Below, piece by piece: positions 52,796-62,294 of a stretch of DNA of 64,000 nt. Source of the DNA: Nisaea denitrificans DSM 18348 (lineage in GTDB: Bacteria > Pseudomonadota > Alphaproteobacteria > Thalassobaculales > Thalassobaculaceae); contig NZ_AUFM01000011.1 of assembly GCF_000426505.1 (NCBI RefSeq), positions 1,736,001 to 1,800,000 on the forward strand, written 5' to 3'. How positions within the stretch are numbered: the stretch's first letter is position 1; every line of letters starts with the position of its first letter. The notes under the pieces were generated by a model, which ran no database searches, was not told the DNA's origin, and worked only from the letters and a program-made list of their open reading frames with translations. Both the position numbers and the translations under genes were made by a program.

Positions 52796-53425
52796 TCACC
52801 CGACAGAACGCCGGGTCAGGGCTGTCAGAAGTCCAGCGCCAATCATTGCACTTCCGCCAAGCCTGTTCACTATCCGGAGCGCCCGCGGACTGGAAAACCG
52901 GTTCCGCATCGTCCCGGCCATAACCGCCCAGAAGACCGCGTTCAATGCACCGAGAATCACGAAGGTCGCAATGAGGATGAAACATTGCATCACGATGGGG
53001 CGCGATGGATCGACGAATTGCGGCACGAAAGCCACGAAGAAAACGATACCCTTGGGATTGAGGGCCGTCACCACAAAGGCATTGCTGAACATCCTGAGTT
53101 TGTCGCGCCGCCCCGTCCCGACCGGTACCGACGCAAGTTCGGGCTTGCTCCGCCATAGCTGGATACCGAGCCAGACAAGATAGCCTGCTCCAGCCAATTT
53201 CATTACGGTGAAGAGATCGGCGGATGCGGCCAGAACAGCACCCGCGCCGAGCAGCGATACCGTCATTGCCAACAAATCGCCGAGCGCGACGCCCGGCACC
53301 GTCGCCCAGCCCGATTCCCGCCCGCGTGCCATCGCGTAGCTCGCAACCAGCATCACGGTCGGCCCCGGTATCGCCAGCATGAAAGCCGAGGCCGCTGTGA
53401 ATGCGAGCCAGAGTGCCAGGTCCAT
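52796..53425 (-). CDS. LysE/RhtB-family amino-acid exporter
   Basis: A 209-residue inner-membrane protein with about six hydrophobic segments. The N-terminal LWLAFTAASAFMLAIPGPTV followed by MLVASYAMARGRESGWATV is the LysE hallmark. KLAGAGYLVWLGIQLWRS and NPKGIVFFVAFVPQFVDPSR match the family. The ATG at 53425 follows GGAGG; the frame open to 53551 is not needed. It lies 39 bp after the RraA-like gene start region, same strand, so the two may be co-transcribed. Confidence 0.9.
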   Translation of the reverse strand: MDLALWLAFTAASAFMLAIPGPTVMLVASYAMARGRESGWATVPGVALGDLLAMTVSLLGAGAVLAASADLFTVMKLAGAGYLVWLGIQLWRSKPELASVPVGTGRRDKLRMFSNAFVVTALNPKGIVFFVAFVPQFVDPSRPIVMQCFILIATFVILGALNAVFWAVMAGTMRNRFSSPRALRIVNRLGGSAMIGAGLLTALTRRSVG

Positions 53426-53997
53426 TTTATTTCCTCCACGCGAGATCTCTGAAAACCGGCACCGCCGACGGCACCAAGAGAGCCACAGCACCGGAACCCC
53501 AGGCAAGACCTGCTTTTCCATGTATCGGCGGACGCTCGCATTACGAGGCAACAGTGCAAAAAACCACTAGATGTAGATTTTATGACATTTCGGCGCACAA
53601 AATATGTTGATTCGGAAAACCGAAAACGGCATTATTCAGGTCGATGGCTTGGCACGGGCCTCTTAATGAAAATGCGGAGCTTGACCGCAAGATCAAGACT
53701 TCGGATCGCCGGATTGTGAAGCGCGACCCGCAAAACTCCACGTCACCCTTAATTCACCTAAATGAATTGGTGAATTTACTCCTATTTTACTTCCATTTTA
53801 CTTTAAGGATCGCTGCGGACAGGCAGTTTCCGCAGAATTCCGCGCATACCGAACCACATTCATTTTTTCCACCCTTCTGGTTCATTTATCGTTGCTTCCC
53901 AGAAGCCAAATCCGGTATCGTCTCAACCCTTGGCCACTAGATCTTGTGGCATCAGCGCTCAAGTCACTGACCAAAACGGAACGGGGGAGTTCCAAGT
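53426..53997. other. 572-bp regulatory region upstream of nrdJ
   Basis: This is the AT-rich gap between lysE and nrdJ. It contains one 8-bp inverted repeat, AATTCACC / GGTGAATT (53751-53758 and 53769-53776), a possible operator. An open frame at 53644-53940 lacks a ribosome site and family resemblance and is not called. I do not see a classical cobalamin riboswitch or an NrdR box pair. Confidence 0.45.
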
Positions 53998-56900
53998 ATG
54001 AGAATCGAACGCCGGTTTACGGACGCTAAAAAGGGTCCTTATGCAGGTATTGAATTTCGGAAAACCAGCAGCGAAATCCGCAATCCGGATGGGTCTGTGG
54101 TGTTCCAGAATGCAGATATTGAAGTCCCGGCCGATTGGTCGCAGGTCGCTTGCGACATCCTCGCACAGAAATATTTCCGCAAGGCGGGCATCCCGGCTCG
54201 CCTGAAGCCGTTCGAAGAGAACGATGTTCCTTCATGGCTGTGGCGCATGACCCCGGACAAGGACGCCATCGCGACCCTTCCGGAAGACGAGCGCACGGTT
54301 GGCGAAAGCAGCGCCAAGCAGGTTTTCAACCGGCTGGCCGGCACCTGGACATACTGGGGCTGGAAAGGCGGCTACTTCGACGCTGAAGCCGACGCCAAGA
54401 CCTATTACGAAGAAATGTGCCATATGCTTTGCCGGCAGATGGCTGCCCCGAACTCCCCCCAATGGTTTAACACCGGCTTGCACTGGGCTTATGGCGTCGA
54501 CGGTCCCGCACAGGGCCATCATTATGTCGACTACAAGACCGGCAAGCTGACCCGTTCCAAGTCGGCATACGAGCATCCCCAGCCCCATGCCTGCTTCATC
54601 CAGGGCGTCAGTGACGATCTGGTGAATGAAGGTGGCATCATGGACCTCTGGGTCCGTGAGGCGCGGCTCTTCAAATATGGCTCCGGCACCGGCTCCAACT
54701 TCTCCCGCCTGCGCGGCGAGGGCGAATCCCTCTCCGGCGGAGGCAAGTCCTCCGGCCTGATGAGCTTCCTGAAGATCGGCGACCGGGCTGCCGGCGCCAT
54801 CAAGTCTGGTGGCACCACCCGCCGTGCGGCGAAGATGGTCACCGTCGATATCGATCATCCGGACATCGAGAAATACATCGACTGGAAGGTTCGCGAAGAG
54901 CAGAAAGTCGCTGCCCTGGTCTCCGGATCCAAGCTGGCCCAGAAGCATCTCAAAGAAGTCATGGCTGCCTGCCGCGATGCCGACGGTGTCGAGGGCGCTG
55001 CCCGCTTCGACCCGAAGCAGAACCGTGCCCTGAAGAAAGCCATCATCGGCGGCCGCAAGGCGATGATCCCGGAGAACTACATCCAGCGGGTCATCCAGTT
55101 CGCCGAGCAGGGCTTCACTGAAATCGACTTCCCGACCTACGACACCGACTGGGACAGCGAAGCCTATCTCACCGTCTCCGGCCAGAACTCAAACAACTCC
55201 ATCCGGGTCAGCAATGACTTCCTGGAAGCGGTTGCCGAAGGCAAGAACTGGGACCTGATCCGCCGTACCGACGGCAAGGTCTCCGAGTCGGTCAATGCAG
55301 CCGAGCTGTGGGACAAGGTCTCCAACGCGGCCTGGGCCTGCGCCGATCCCGGTATCCAGTACGACACCACGATCAACGAATGGCACACCTGCCCGGCTTC
55401 GGGACGGATCAATGCATCCAACCCCTGCTCCGAGTACATGTTCCTCGACGACACGGCCTGTAACCTCGCATCGATGAACCTGATGCAGTTCCGGCATGAG
55501 GATGGCAGCTTCGACATCGACGCGTTCGAGCACGCCACCCGGATCTGGACCATCACACTGGAAATCTCCGTGCTGATGGCGCAGTTCCCGTCCAAGGAAA
55601 TCGCCAAACTGTCCTACGACTTCCGCACCCTCGGCCTCGGCTTCGCCAATATCGGCGGTCTGCTGATGGCCAGCGGCTTTTCCTACGACAGTGACGAAGG
55701 CCGCGAGCTTTGCGGCGGCATCAGCGCCCTGATGACTGGCATCGCCTACAAGACCTCTGCCGAAATGGCCGGCGAGCTGGGCACATTCCCCGAATACAAG
55801 CCGAACGCCGCGCACATGCTGCGGGTGATCCGCAACCACCGCCGCGCCGCCTATGGCGAGGACAAAGGGTATGAGGATCTGGCGATCCAGCCGGTGCCGC
55901 TGAACGCCCTGAACAGCCCGAACCGCGATCTGAACGCGGCCGCCATTGCGGCCTGGGATGCGGCGCTGGAACTCGGCGAGCAGCACGGCTACCGCAACGC
56001 CCAGACCACGGTAATCGCGCCGACCGGCACCATCGGCCTGGTGATGGATTGCGACACCACCGGCATCGAGCCTGACTTCGCCCTGGTGAAGTTCAAGAAG
56101 CTGGCCGGCGGCGGTTACTTCAAGATCATCAACCGGATCGTGCCGGAAGCCCTCAGCAATCTCGGCTATTCGGACGACCAGATCGAGGAAATCATTCGCT
56201 ATGCCGTCGGTCACGGCACGCTGGAAGGTGCCACGGGTATCAACCCGGAGAGCCTGAAGGCAAAGGGCTTCGGCGATGCCCAGGTGAAAGTGATCCAGGA
56301 TGCGGTCGCCACCGCCTTCGACATCAAGTTCGCCTTCAACAAATGGACCCTCGGCGAGGACTTCTGCCGCGACACCCTCGGCTTCACCGACGAGCAGCTG
56401 AACGATCTCTCCTTCGACATGCTGCTGTCCCTCGGCTTCACCAGGAAGCAGGTCGAGGAAGCCAACACCTATGTCTGCGGTGCGATGACCCTGGAAGGCG
56501 CGCCGTATCTGAAGGACGAGCATCTGCCGGTGTTCGACTGCGCCAACCCGTGCGGCCGGACCGGCAAGCGGTTCCTCTCCACCGAGAGCCACATCCGGAT
56601 GATGGCGGCCTCCCAGCCGTTCATCACCGGTGCGATATCCAAGACCATCAACATGCCGAACGCGGCGACGGTCCAGGATTGCTCGGACGCCTACATCCTG
56701 TCCTGGAAGCTCGGCATCAAGGCCAACGCGCTCTATCGCGACGGCTCCAAACTGAGCCAGCCGCTCTCCTCCTCCCTTGTCGACGATGAGGACGAGGACG
56801 AGATGGAAGATCTGATGGAAGCGCCGATCGCCGCCAAGGCGCCGGTTGTCGCCGAACGGATCGTCGAGCGCATCATCGAACGGGCCGTGGAACGTGAGCG

Positions 56901-57684
56901 TCTGCCGCATCGCCGTAAGGGCTACACCCAGAAGGCCAATGTCGGCGGCCACAAGGTGTATCTCCGAACCGGTGAATACGAGGAAGGCAAGCTCGGCGAA
57001 ATCTTCATCGACATGCACAAGGAAGGCGCCGCTTTCCGCTCGCTGATGAACAACTTCGCGATCGCCGTCTCCATCGGACTGCAATATGGCGTGCCGCTCG
57101 AGGAATATGTCGACGCCTTCACCTTCACGCGGTTCGAGCCGCAGGGCATGGTGACCGGCAACGACGCCATCAAGATGGCGACCTCCATCCTCGACTACAT
57201 CTTCCGTGAGCTGGCGATCTCCTATCTCGACCGGCACGATCTCAGCCACGTCGATACCAGCGATCTGCTGCCGGACGCACTGGGCGAGGGAGACGACGAG
57301 AATGCGGTCGACAAGGCCAAGGCCCAGCTCATGGAGCAGGTCGGTACCATCACCAGCCGCGGTTATGTCCGCAAGAACCTGGTGGTGCTACAGGGCGGTC
57401 AGTCGAACCAGATGAAGGCCACCGGAACGGACAATGTCCAGCCGGTCATGGCAACGACAGCCGCGCAGACGGCGACTGTGACGACAACGGTGCAGAAGAG
57501 CGCATCGGTTACCGTCTCCGAAAGCGTGATGGATGCTACTGACGCAAAGCTGAACCGGATCCGTGAGGCCCGCATCAAGGGCTATGAGGGCGAAAGCTGC
57601 GGCGAATGCGGCAACTTCACCCTGGTCCGCAACGGCACATGCCTGAAGTGCGACACATGCGGCGGGACGTCCGGCTGTAGCTAA
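53998..57684 (+). CDS. nrdJ: vitamin B12-dependent ribonucleoside-diphosphate reductase (class II)
   Basis: A 1228-residue adenosylcobalamin-dependent reductase that makes deoxyribonucleotides regardless of oxygen. It has [15 protein letters not shown], the substrate-site cysteine region [36 protein letters not shown], and the finger-loop cysteine near [40 protein letters not shown] is typical of the NrdJ branch. The C-terminal tail carries a zinc-ribbon-like SCGECGNF...CLKCDTCGG. The length is normal for the long alphaproteobacterial form. GGGG and GAG lie before the ATG. Confidence 0.97.
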   Translation: MRIERRFTDAKKGPYAGIEFRKTSSEIRNPDGSVVFQNADIEVPADWSQVACDILAQKYFRKAGIPARLKPFEENDVPSWLWRMTPDKDAIATLPEDERTVGESSAKQVFNRLAGTWTYWGWKGGYFDAEADAKTYYEEMCHMLCRQMAAPNSPQWFNTGLHWAYGVDGPAQGHHYVDYKTGKLTRSKSAYEHPQPHACFIQGVSDDLVNEGGIMDLWVREARLFKYGSGTGSNFSRLRGEGESLSGGGKSSGLMSFLKIGDRAAGAIKSGGTTRRAAKMVTVDIDHPDIEKYIDWKVREEQKVAALVSGSKLAQKHLKEVMAACRDADGVEGAARFDPKQNRALKKAIIGGRKAMIPENYIQRVIQFAEQGFTEIDFPTYDTDWDSEAYLTVSGQNSNNSIRVSNDFLEAVAEGKNWDLIRRTDGKVSESVNAAELWDKVSNAAWACADPGIQYDTTINEWHTCPASGRINASNPCSEYMFLDDTACNLASMNLMQFRHEDGSFDIDAFEHATRIWTITLEISVLMAQFPSKEIAKLSYDFRTLGLGFANIGGLLMASGFSYDSDEGRELCGGISALMTGIAYKTSAEMAGELGTFPEYKPNAAHMLRVIRNHRRAAYGEDKGYEDLAIQPVPLNALNSPNRDLNAAAIAAWDAALELGEQHGYRNAQTTVIAPTGTIGLVMDCDTTGIEPDFALVKFKKLAGGGYFKIINRIVPEALSNLGYSDDQIEEIIRYAVGHGTLEGATGINPESLKAKGFGDAQVKVIQDAVATAFDIKFAFNKWTLGEDFCRDTLGFTDEQLNDLSFDMLLSLGFTRKQVEEANTYVCGAMTLEGAPYLKDEHLPVFDCANPCGRTGKRFLSTESHIRMMAASQPFITGAISKTINMPNAATVQDCSDAYILSWKLGIKANALYRDGSKLSQPLSSSLVDDEDEDEMEDLMEAPIAAKAPVVAERIVERIIERAVERERLPHRRKGYTQKANVGGHKVYLRTGEYEEGKLGEIFIDMHKEGAAFRSLMNNFAIAVSIGLQYGVPLEEYVDAFTFTRFEPQGMVTGNDAIKMATSILDYIFRELAISYLDRHDLSHVDTSDLLPDALGEGDDENAVDKAKAQLMEQVGTITSRGYVRKNLVVLQGGQSNQMKATGTDNVQPVMATTAAQTATVTTTVQKSASVTVSESVMDATDAKLNRIREARIKGYEGESCGECGNFTLVRNGTCLKCDTCGGTSGCS

Positions 57685-57703
57685 GGCTCCATCAAAGCTA
57701 AAT

Positions 57704-57746
57704 GCAGACGGCCGCCGCGAGATCTCGCGGCGGCCGTCTGCTTTTA
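57704..57746. terminator. strong terminator after nrdJ
   Basis: A perfect 17-bp inverted repeat from GCAGACGGCCGCCGCGA outward is followed by TTTTAAA. The next gene converges, so it may serve both. Confidence 0.9.
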
Positions 57747-57771
57747 AACCGAAACGAACGAAACTCTCGCC

Positions 57772-58212
57772 CTACATCCGCGAGATAGCTTCTTCAAGTT
57801 CATTGACCGGCTTCGCCGTCAGATCCTTGTCGATTTCGGCCAGCAACGCGTCCTGCACCGCCGCACTGTAGTGGGACCTCAAGGTTCCGAGCGTTCGGGG
57901 GTCCGCGATAATGACAAGATCGCCAAACCTTTTGTCGCGCACCCACGCATTCAGATGTTCAGCGGTTTGCTCGGCAAAATGCCTCTTCTCGAAGACATGC
58001 CAATCCGTCGCCTCGACCGCACTCTTTTGCCTGTACGAGGCATCGTTCAGACGCCCGGGCCGATCCGTTCCCTGCAAATGATCCGGCGGGTTCCGGATAG
58101 ATCCCGCATCGACGGTACGGAGATCGATGATCTCGGCATCCCCGTGATTCTCGAACACAACGAAACGTTCGCCATCCGCGACGAGCACCCAAGCCTTGTG
58201 TGGTACCTGCAT
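57772..58212 (-). CDS. host-attachment-type protein (baeRF-like family)
   Basis: A 146-residue protein similar to the family annotated as required for attachment to host cells in Agrobacterium. It has HKAWVLVADGERFVVFENHG at the N-terminus, a linker with RPGRLNDASYRQKSAVEATD, and the C-terminal LNAWVRDKRFGDLVIIADPR, then TLGTLRSHYS. These features resemble release-factor-like (baeRF) domains, so a nucleic-acid or translation role is possible. No signal peptide is seen, which speaks against a surface adhesin. Confidence 0.8.
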   Translation of the reverse strand: MQVPHKAWVLVADGERFVVFENHGDAEIIDLRTVDAGSIRNPPDHLQGTDRPGRLNDASYRQKSAVEATDWHVFEKRHFAEQTAEHLNAWVRDKRFGDLVIIADPRTLGTLRSHYSAAVQDALLAEIDKDLTAKPVNELEEAISRM

Positions 58213-58571
58213 TCTACTACCCCAACAGTTTAGTTATCCAATTGCAGGCCCCCGCGTCCGAAGCCGCGAAAGACATAACGCAGATTATTACATGTCTGGC
58301 AGGAATGGGTTCATGAATTTCCCCGTATCGGTGCTATGTGACCAACGTCAGACCGGCAGAATGACAAACCCTGACGGATTAAAAGGAACCACCGAGAGGT
58401 TTTTTTGCGTTGAGCGCCCGGGCCGTACCAAACGCACATGAAGCGCCCAGCCTGAGGAGGCTCCTAGAGGCGCAAACATGCAGTATATTGGTTGCAGTCG
58501 GCTCCCATCCAGCGCGTTAGAGCTTAATTAACGAAACAACTGCATAATGAGGTTTATTCATTTCCTCGTGG
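58213..58571. other. 359-bp intergenic gap upstream of the chemoreceptor
   Basis: No believable reading frame, RNA gene or terminator is seen. The last 120 bp are AT-rich and probably hold the chemoreceptor promoter. Confidence 0.4.
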
Positions 58572-60278
58572 ATGGAGTTCCCTCAAATGGGCTTGGACCG
58601 CCTGTCTTTCGCGCAGAAGATCGCCCTGATCATTCTGCTCGCCGCCATTGCAATGATCACGCAGATTGCCTCAACCGTATGGCTAGAGCGCCAGCAGCTC
58701 TACAAGGAGCGGACGCGCGAGATTCAATCTGTCGTGGAAATGAGCGTTTCCGAAGCACTGGCCCATGAGGCGCGCGTGATGAGTGGTGAGATTTCACGGG
58801 AAGAGGCCGTGTCCGCCTGGGAAAAAACCGCAGTCGCAGCGCGCTTCCGGGGCGTTGAATATCTGTTCGCCTACACCATGAACGGCATCAATGTCGTGCA
58901 TGGCGGAAAACCGTCGCTGAAGGGCAAAGACATGTCCGGCGTGGCAGACCCGAACGGTGTCAAGATCATCCAGGAGATGGTTGAGCTTCTCAAGAAAGAT
59001 CCGAAAGGTGGAACCAGCGAATACATGTGGCCGAAAGCCGGGTCCGAAGTCCCCCAGCCGAAGCTGTCCTTTGTTGCGATGATCGAGCCTTGGCAGATCT
59101 TTGTCGGAACCGGGATCTATACCGACGACATCGATGCCGCCCTCATCAATTACGCAATGCGTTCAGCAGGATTTTCCGCGGTCGCTCTGTTAATCATGGT
59201 CGCTGCCGGATTGACAATTGCGCGGAGCATGACCCGCCCGATGGAAGCGCTGCGAAATACGATGTCAGAGCTTGCAGGCAACAATATTGCGGTCTCGGTG
59301 CCTGGCACCAACCGCCGGGACGAGATCGGCGCGATGGCGCAAGCCGTCCAAGTGTTCAAGGAAAACGCGGAACGCGTCTCATCACTTGAAGAGAGTCGGT
59401 TACAGGATGCTGAGAAGGCCCAGTCCGAACGTCACCGCCTCCTGCAGGAGCTCACCAGGGATCTGGAAAGCTCCGTTGGCCGAGTCACGGGTGAGGTCGA
59501 GACTTCGGTAAATTCCGCGCAGAAATCAGCGGCCGACATGCAGCATAATGCGACAGAAACCGCCGAGAGTGCCCGTGAGGCCAATCATGCGGCACAAGAA
59601 GCATCCGAAAGCCTTCAGAGCGTGGCCGCCGCGACAGAACAGCTGACGAATTCCATCGCGGAAATCGGCCGGCAGGCGGACCAGTCCGCATCCATATCCC
59701 GTTCCGCTGCGACGGAAGCCGAAGACGCCAATGCAAAGGTGACAAGCCTTCAGACCTCTGCCGAACGGATCGGGGAAGTCGTCAGCCTGATCAACGACAT
59801 CGCCGAGCAGACAAACCTCCTCGCCCTCAACGCGACGATCGAAGCGGCCCGGGCCGGAGAAGCAGGCAAGGGCTTTGCCGTTGTTGCGAGCGAAGTGAAA
59901 TCTCTCGCCAACCAGACAGGCAGTGCGACCCAGGAGATCGCCGGACAGATTTCAGCCATTCAGCAGGCGACCAAGGATGCCGCCGACGTGATCGGTGCCA
60001 TCGTCGGGACGATTCAGAATATCGACGAGACGACGTCAGCCATTGCTGCTGCCGTGGAGGAACAGGAATCTGCAACGCGCGAGATTTCCAACAATGTCGA
60101 GCAGGTTTCGCGGGCGACCGACACCGTAACCAGCAACATCGGCCGGGTCAGTTCGGCCGGCGAGCGCTCCGATGTTACCGCGCGCGATCTCTCGGAGGTG
60201 ACCGGTAATCTAAGCCAGCAGGTCCGCTCACTCCGTCAGGAGATCGATACCTTTGTTCGCAAGCTGAACGAAAACTGA
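58572..60278 (+). CDS. methyl-accepting chemotaxis protein with Cache sensor domain
   Basis: A 568-residue transmembrane chemoreceptor. TM1 spans about residues 12-34 ([19 protein letters not shown]). A periplasmic single-Cache domain follows, with [20 protein letters not shown] and [22 protein letters not shown]2 is near residues 197-217. HAMP includes [20 protein letters not shown], and the signalling hairpin tip is [20 protein letters not shown]. The ATG at 58572 is used; a second ATG five codons on (58587), with GGAG upstream, is equally plausible. The Cache type suggests small organic acids or amines as ligands. Confidence 0.92.
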   Translation: MEFPQMGLDRLSFAQKIALIILLAAIAMITQIASTVWLERQQLYKERTREIQSVVEMSVSEALAHEARVMSGEISREEAVSAWEKTAVAARFRGVEYLFAYTMNGINVVHGGKPSLKGKDMSGVADPNGVKIIQEMVELLKKDPKGGTSEYMWPKAGSEVPQPKLSFVAMIEPWQIFVGTGIYTDDIDAALINYAMRSAGFSAVALLIMVAAGLTIARSMTRPMEALRNTMSELAGNNIAVSVPGTNRRDEIGAMAQAVQVFKENAERVSSLEESRLQDAEKAQSERHRLLQELTRDLESSVGRVTGEVETSVNSAQKSAADMQHNATETAESAREANHAAQEASESLQSVAAATEQLTNSIAEIGRQADQSASISRSAATEAEDANAKVTSLQTSAERIGEVVSLINDIAEQTNLLALNATIEAARAGEAGKGFAVVASEVKSLANQTGSATQEIAGQISAIQQATKDAADVIGAIVGTIQNIDETTSAIAAAVEEQESATREISNNVEQVSRATDTVTSNIGRVSSAGERSDVTARDLSEVTGNLSQQVRSLRQEIDTFVRKLNEN

Positions 60279-60286
60279 CCGCAGAC

Positions 60287-60316
60287 GGCCCGGTTGGCGG
60301 TCTCCGCCGCCGGGCC
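60287..60316 (+). terminator. GC-rich hairpin after the chemoreceptor gene
   Basis: GGCCCGG / CCGGGCC encloses GGCGG / CCGCC with a TCT loop, forming a 12-bp stem with small bulges. There is no T-run after it, so it may only stabilise the mRNA end. Confidence 0.45.
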
Positions 60317-60406
60317 ATCCTGTCTCCGCACATCGACCGCGCCTTGCCATAAAATACGAAAGCCTTTTAAAAAGGCCGACCTCGGCAATTCACGGATCAC
60401 AGCACA

Positions 60407-61321
60407 ATGGCGGCGGAACTCCTCCCTCAGCAGCCAATGGCTCCCGATGCCAAGCAGCGCTCCCTGAGCCGGGCCCACCTCGATGCTCCAGCGCTCCTCG
60501 ACTATCTCGGGAAACTGCGACGGGAAGTTGACGCCGAGCTTGCACCGCAATTTCCCGAGTTCAGCGGAAAGCCTTATCCGCTAGGCCGTTGCCGGGAAAT
60601 TCGGGACGCCGTGTATGACCGACTGGTCGCCGATATCCATCAACCGCGATGCGCCACGTCTCTGGCACTGCTCAGCTTCATTCGCGCCGGCGGTATAGGC
60701 CGCAAGATCTGGGGCGTTCTGCGGGAAAGCTATTTCCAGAATGCGATGCAGTTCGGCACATTCTATGTCGATGTCGCCAACGATACTGTCAATCCGGCGA
60801 AGCCACGGATCGAAATCCTGCCTCTCAAGAAGTCCGGCATGGTCCCGGTATCCGATTTCTTTCATTTTGCTCGGATCGCGGAGTCCTACTGGAACTGCGA
60901 CACCTTCGCGAATACAGAGTTTCCGGGCATTGCCGCGCTCTTCCCCATCATTTGCGTCAATCGCGTTGGCGCCGGAATATCCCTCGCCCCGGGATCGGAC
61001 CAGATGATTGCCATGACACGGCTCCGCAATTTCCGGCCATCGCTTGATTTTCTGCAATCGGCCCCGTCTCCTCCGGAGCCGGTACGGCATGAATTGGCAA
61101 GACGGCGTAAGGCCTGCGAACACGAGCTGATGAAGACTGTGTGCGACCCCGTTGTCGCAGTAGAGCGAGCGATCGGAGACTTGAACTACAAAAGCGACAC
61201 GTATTACGCGTCCTGCGTTTCCGCTTTCAGGGAGTTCGCCGCACTCTCGAAAAACCGGGTGGACCCGCGCCATGAAAATGACATTCACAGTGGGTCAAAG
61301 ACTCGACGGAAATGGCCCTAA
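60407..61321 (+). CDS. protein of unknown function
   Basis: A 304-residue soluble orphan. The first half has ALLDYLGKLRREVDAELAPQ and RCATSLALLSFIRAGGIGRK, and the centre has NAMQFGTFYVDVANDTVNPA and FHFARIAESYWNCDTFANTE. The pattern of Trp, Phe and His is that of a folded globular domain. No signal peptide or known motif is found. The start is uncertain because no good ribosome site precedes the first ATG. It follows a chemoreceptor and precedes the structured RNA. Confidence 0.6.
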   Translation: MAAELLPQQPMAPDAKQRSLSRAHLDAPALLDYLGKLRREVDAELAPQFPEFSGKPYPLGRCREIRDAVYDRLVADIHQPRCATSLALLSFIRAGGIGRKIWGVLRESYFQNAMQFGTFYVDVANDTVNPAKPRIEILPLKKSGMVPVSDFFHFARIAESYWNCDTFANTEFPGIAALFPIICVNRVGAGISLAPGSDQMIAMTRLRNFRPSLDFLQSAPSPPEPVRHELARRRKACEHELMKTVCDPVVAVERAIGDLNYKSDTYYASCVSAFREFAALSKNRVDPRHENDIHSGSKTRRKWP

Positions 61322-61403
61322 TACGCTGAAGGTTACTTCAGTAACGGGCAACTAACTCATCTTCTTTTTAAATATTCCATAAAATTACCCGCAAAAATAC
61401 TTG

Positions 61404-61432
61404 TTGCGGTTCAGGGTACCCTAAACTACTAT
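61404..61432 (+). promoter_or_regulatory. candidate sigma-70-type promoter for the structured RNA
   Basis: TTGCGG (61404-61409) is separated by 17 bp from TACTAT (61427-61432), within an AT-rich stretch, giving a predicted start near 61439. The pair is imperfect but is the best placed for the RNA that follows. Confidence 0.45.
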
Positions 61433-61439
61433 ATATAGA

Positions 61440-61658
61440 GTTATTGAGCCGGATTTAGAGCGGCTCCCCCTGGTAGCGGACCCGTGAGGGCATAGCTTCA
61501 GTCCTCAAGGTTCAGAGTTCCATCGTCAGCCAAACGATGGAAAACCGGGGAGCGGTACTCTCCCATCCCCGCTCCCCGATTACCCTGTGAAGCTCCTAAG
61601 GACGAAGCCTCTATCGTCCGATACTGGGTGCGTCATTTACTGGCGCACCCCTCTTTTT
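61440..61658 (+). ncRNA. structured non-coding RNA of about 215 nt, class unknown
   Basis: The 430-bp gap between the orphan gene and ridA holds a run of stable hairpins. These are GAGCCG/CGGCTC (61446-61466), TTCCATCGT/ACGATGGAA (61518-61542), CGGGGAGCGG/CCGCTCCCCG (61546-61578) and GGACGA/TCGTCC (61600-61619). A classical terminator, GGGTGCG/CGCACCC plus CTCTTTTT, follows. A promoter-like pair precedes it. There is no open frame of note. The loop of the strongest hairpin and a nearby single-stranded stretch are rich in CUCCC-type motifs able to pair with ribosome-binding sites. It lacks the SRP-RNA GGAAG loop, a tmRNA tag frame and the single long rod of 6S RNA. Confidence 0.62.
61626..61658 (+). 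terminator. rho-independent terminator of the structured RNA
   Basis: The stem GGGTGCG / CGCACCC with an 11-nt loop is followed by CTCTTTTT. It lies 95 bp before the ridA start. Confidence 0.85.
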
Positions 61659-61752
61659 GGAAAAAGTAGCGGCCTCCGGCGTGACTGTCTATGCTTTGCG
61701 CGGTCCTTCAGGACAATTCGCAAGATCATTCCAGGATACTAAGGAGTCAGCC

Positions 61753-62220
61753 ATGGCCGGCGCAATTGACGCACGCCTTTCCGAACTCGGCATCGAGCTT
61801 CCCAACGCCGCCGCGCCCGCGGCCAATTATGTGCCATACGTTATTTCCGGGAAGACCCTGTATATTTCAGGTCAGGTCCCGTTCTGGAACGGAGAGCTGA
61901 AAGGCGTCGGAAAAGTCGGCAAGGACATGACCGCTGAGGACGCCCAGAAGATTGCCCGGATCTGTGCCCTCAACATCATCGCCCAGGCCCGCGCTGCCTG
62001 CGGCGGCGACCTCGACAAGGTTGCTCGGATCGTGAAGGTCGGCGGTTTCGTCAATGCGACGGACGACTTTACCCAGCACCCGATGGTGATCAACGGAGCG
62101 TCCGACCTGATGGTCGAAGTGTTTGGCGACAAGGGCAAGCATGCCCGTTTCGCCGTCGGCGCAGGTTCCCTGCCGCTCGGTGTCGCGGTCGAGGTCGAAG
62201 CGGTCATTGAACTCGCTTGA
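61753..62220 (+). CDS. RidA-family protein
   Basis: A 155-residue YjgF/RidA-fold protein. RidA enzymes hydrolyse reactive enamine/imine intermediates such as 2-aminoacrylate. It starts at MAGAIDARLSELGIELPN after AAGGAG. The body has YVISGKTLYISGQVPFWNGE, NIIAQARAACGGDLDKVARI and HARFAVGAGSLPLGVAVEVE, with the catalytic Arg position kept as R in HARFAVG. It is longer than E. coli RidA (128) and belongs to the ~155-residue subgroup common in this class. A longer frame to 61657 starts in the RNA terminator and is rejected. Confidence 0.92.
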   Translation: MAGAIDARLSELGIELPNAAAPAANYVPYVISGKTLYISGQVPFWNGELKGVGKVGKDMTAEDAQKIARICALNIIAQARAACGGDLDKVARIVKVGGFVNATDDFTQHPMVINGASDLMVEVFGDKGKHARFAVGAGSLPLGVAVEVEAVIELA

Positions 62221-62294
62221 GCAACCGTTAGCGGTTGACTGATCGTTGCGGCGCACAATCTTCCAAGAGCAACACCAGCGGAAGGTGAGGACCG

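Noticed and set aside
53644-53940. A 98-codon frame in the nrdJ leader region
   Set aside because: No ribosome site and mixed composition, with a frame rich in His/Phe that resembles no protein; treated as non-coding.
55189-57249. A 686-codon open frame on the minus strand opposite nrdJ
   Set aside because: It is a shadow of high-GC codon bias; nrdJ on the other strand matches its family along the full length.
61440-61658. Identification of the structured RNA as SRP RNA, tmRNA or 6S RNA
   Set aside because: No GGAAG apical loop, no tag-like reading frame or CCA end, and several separate hairpins rather than one long rod with a central bubble.
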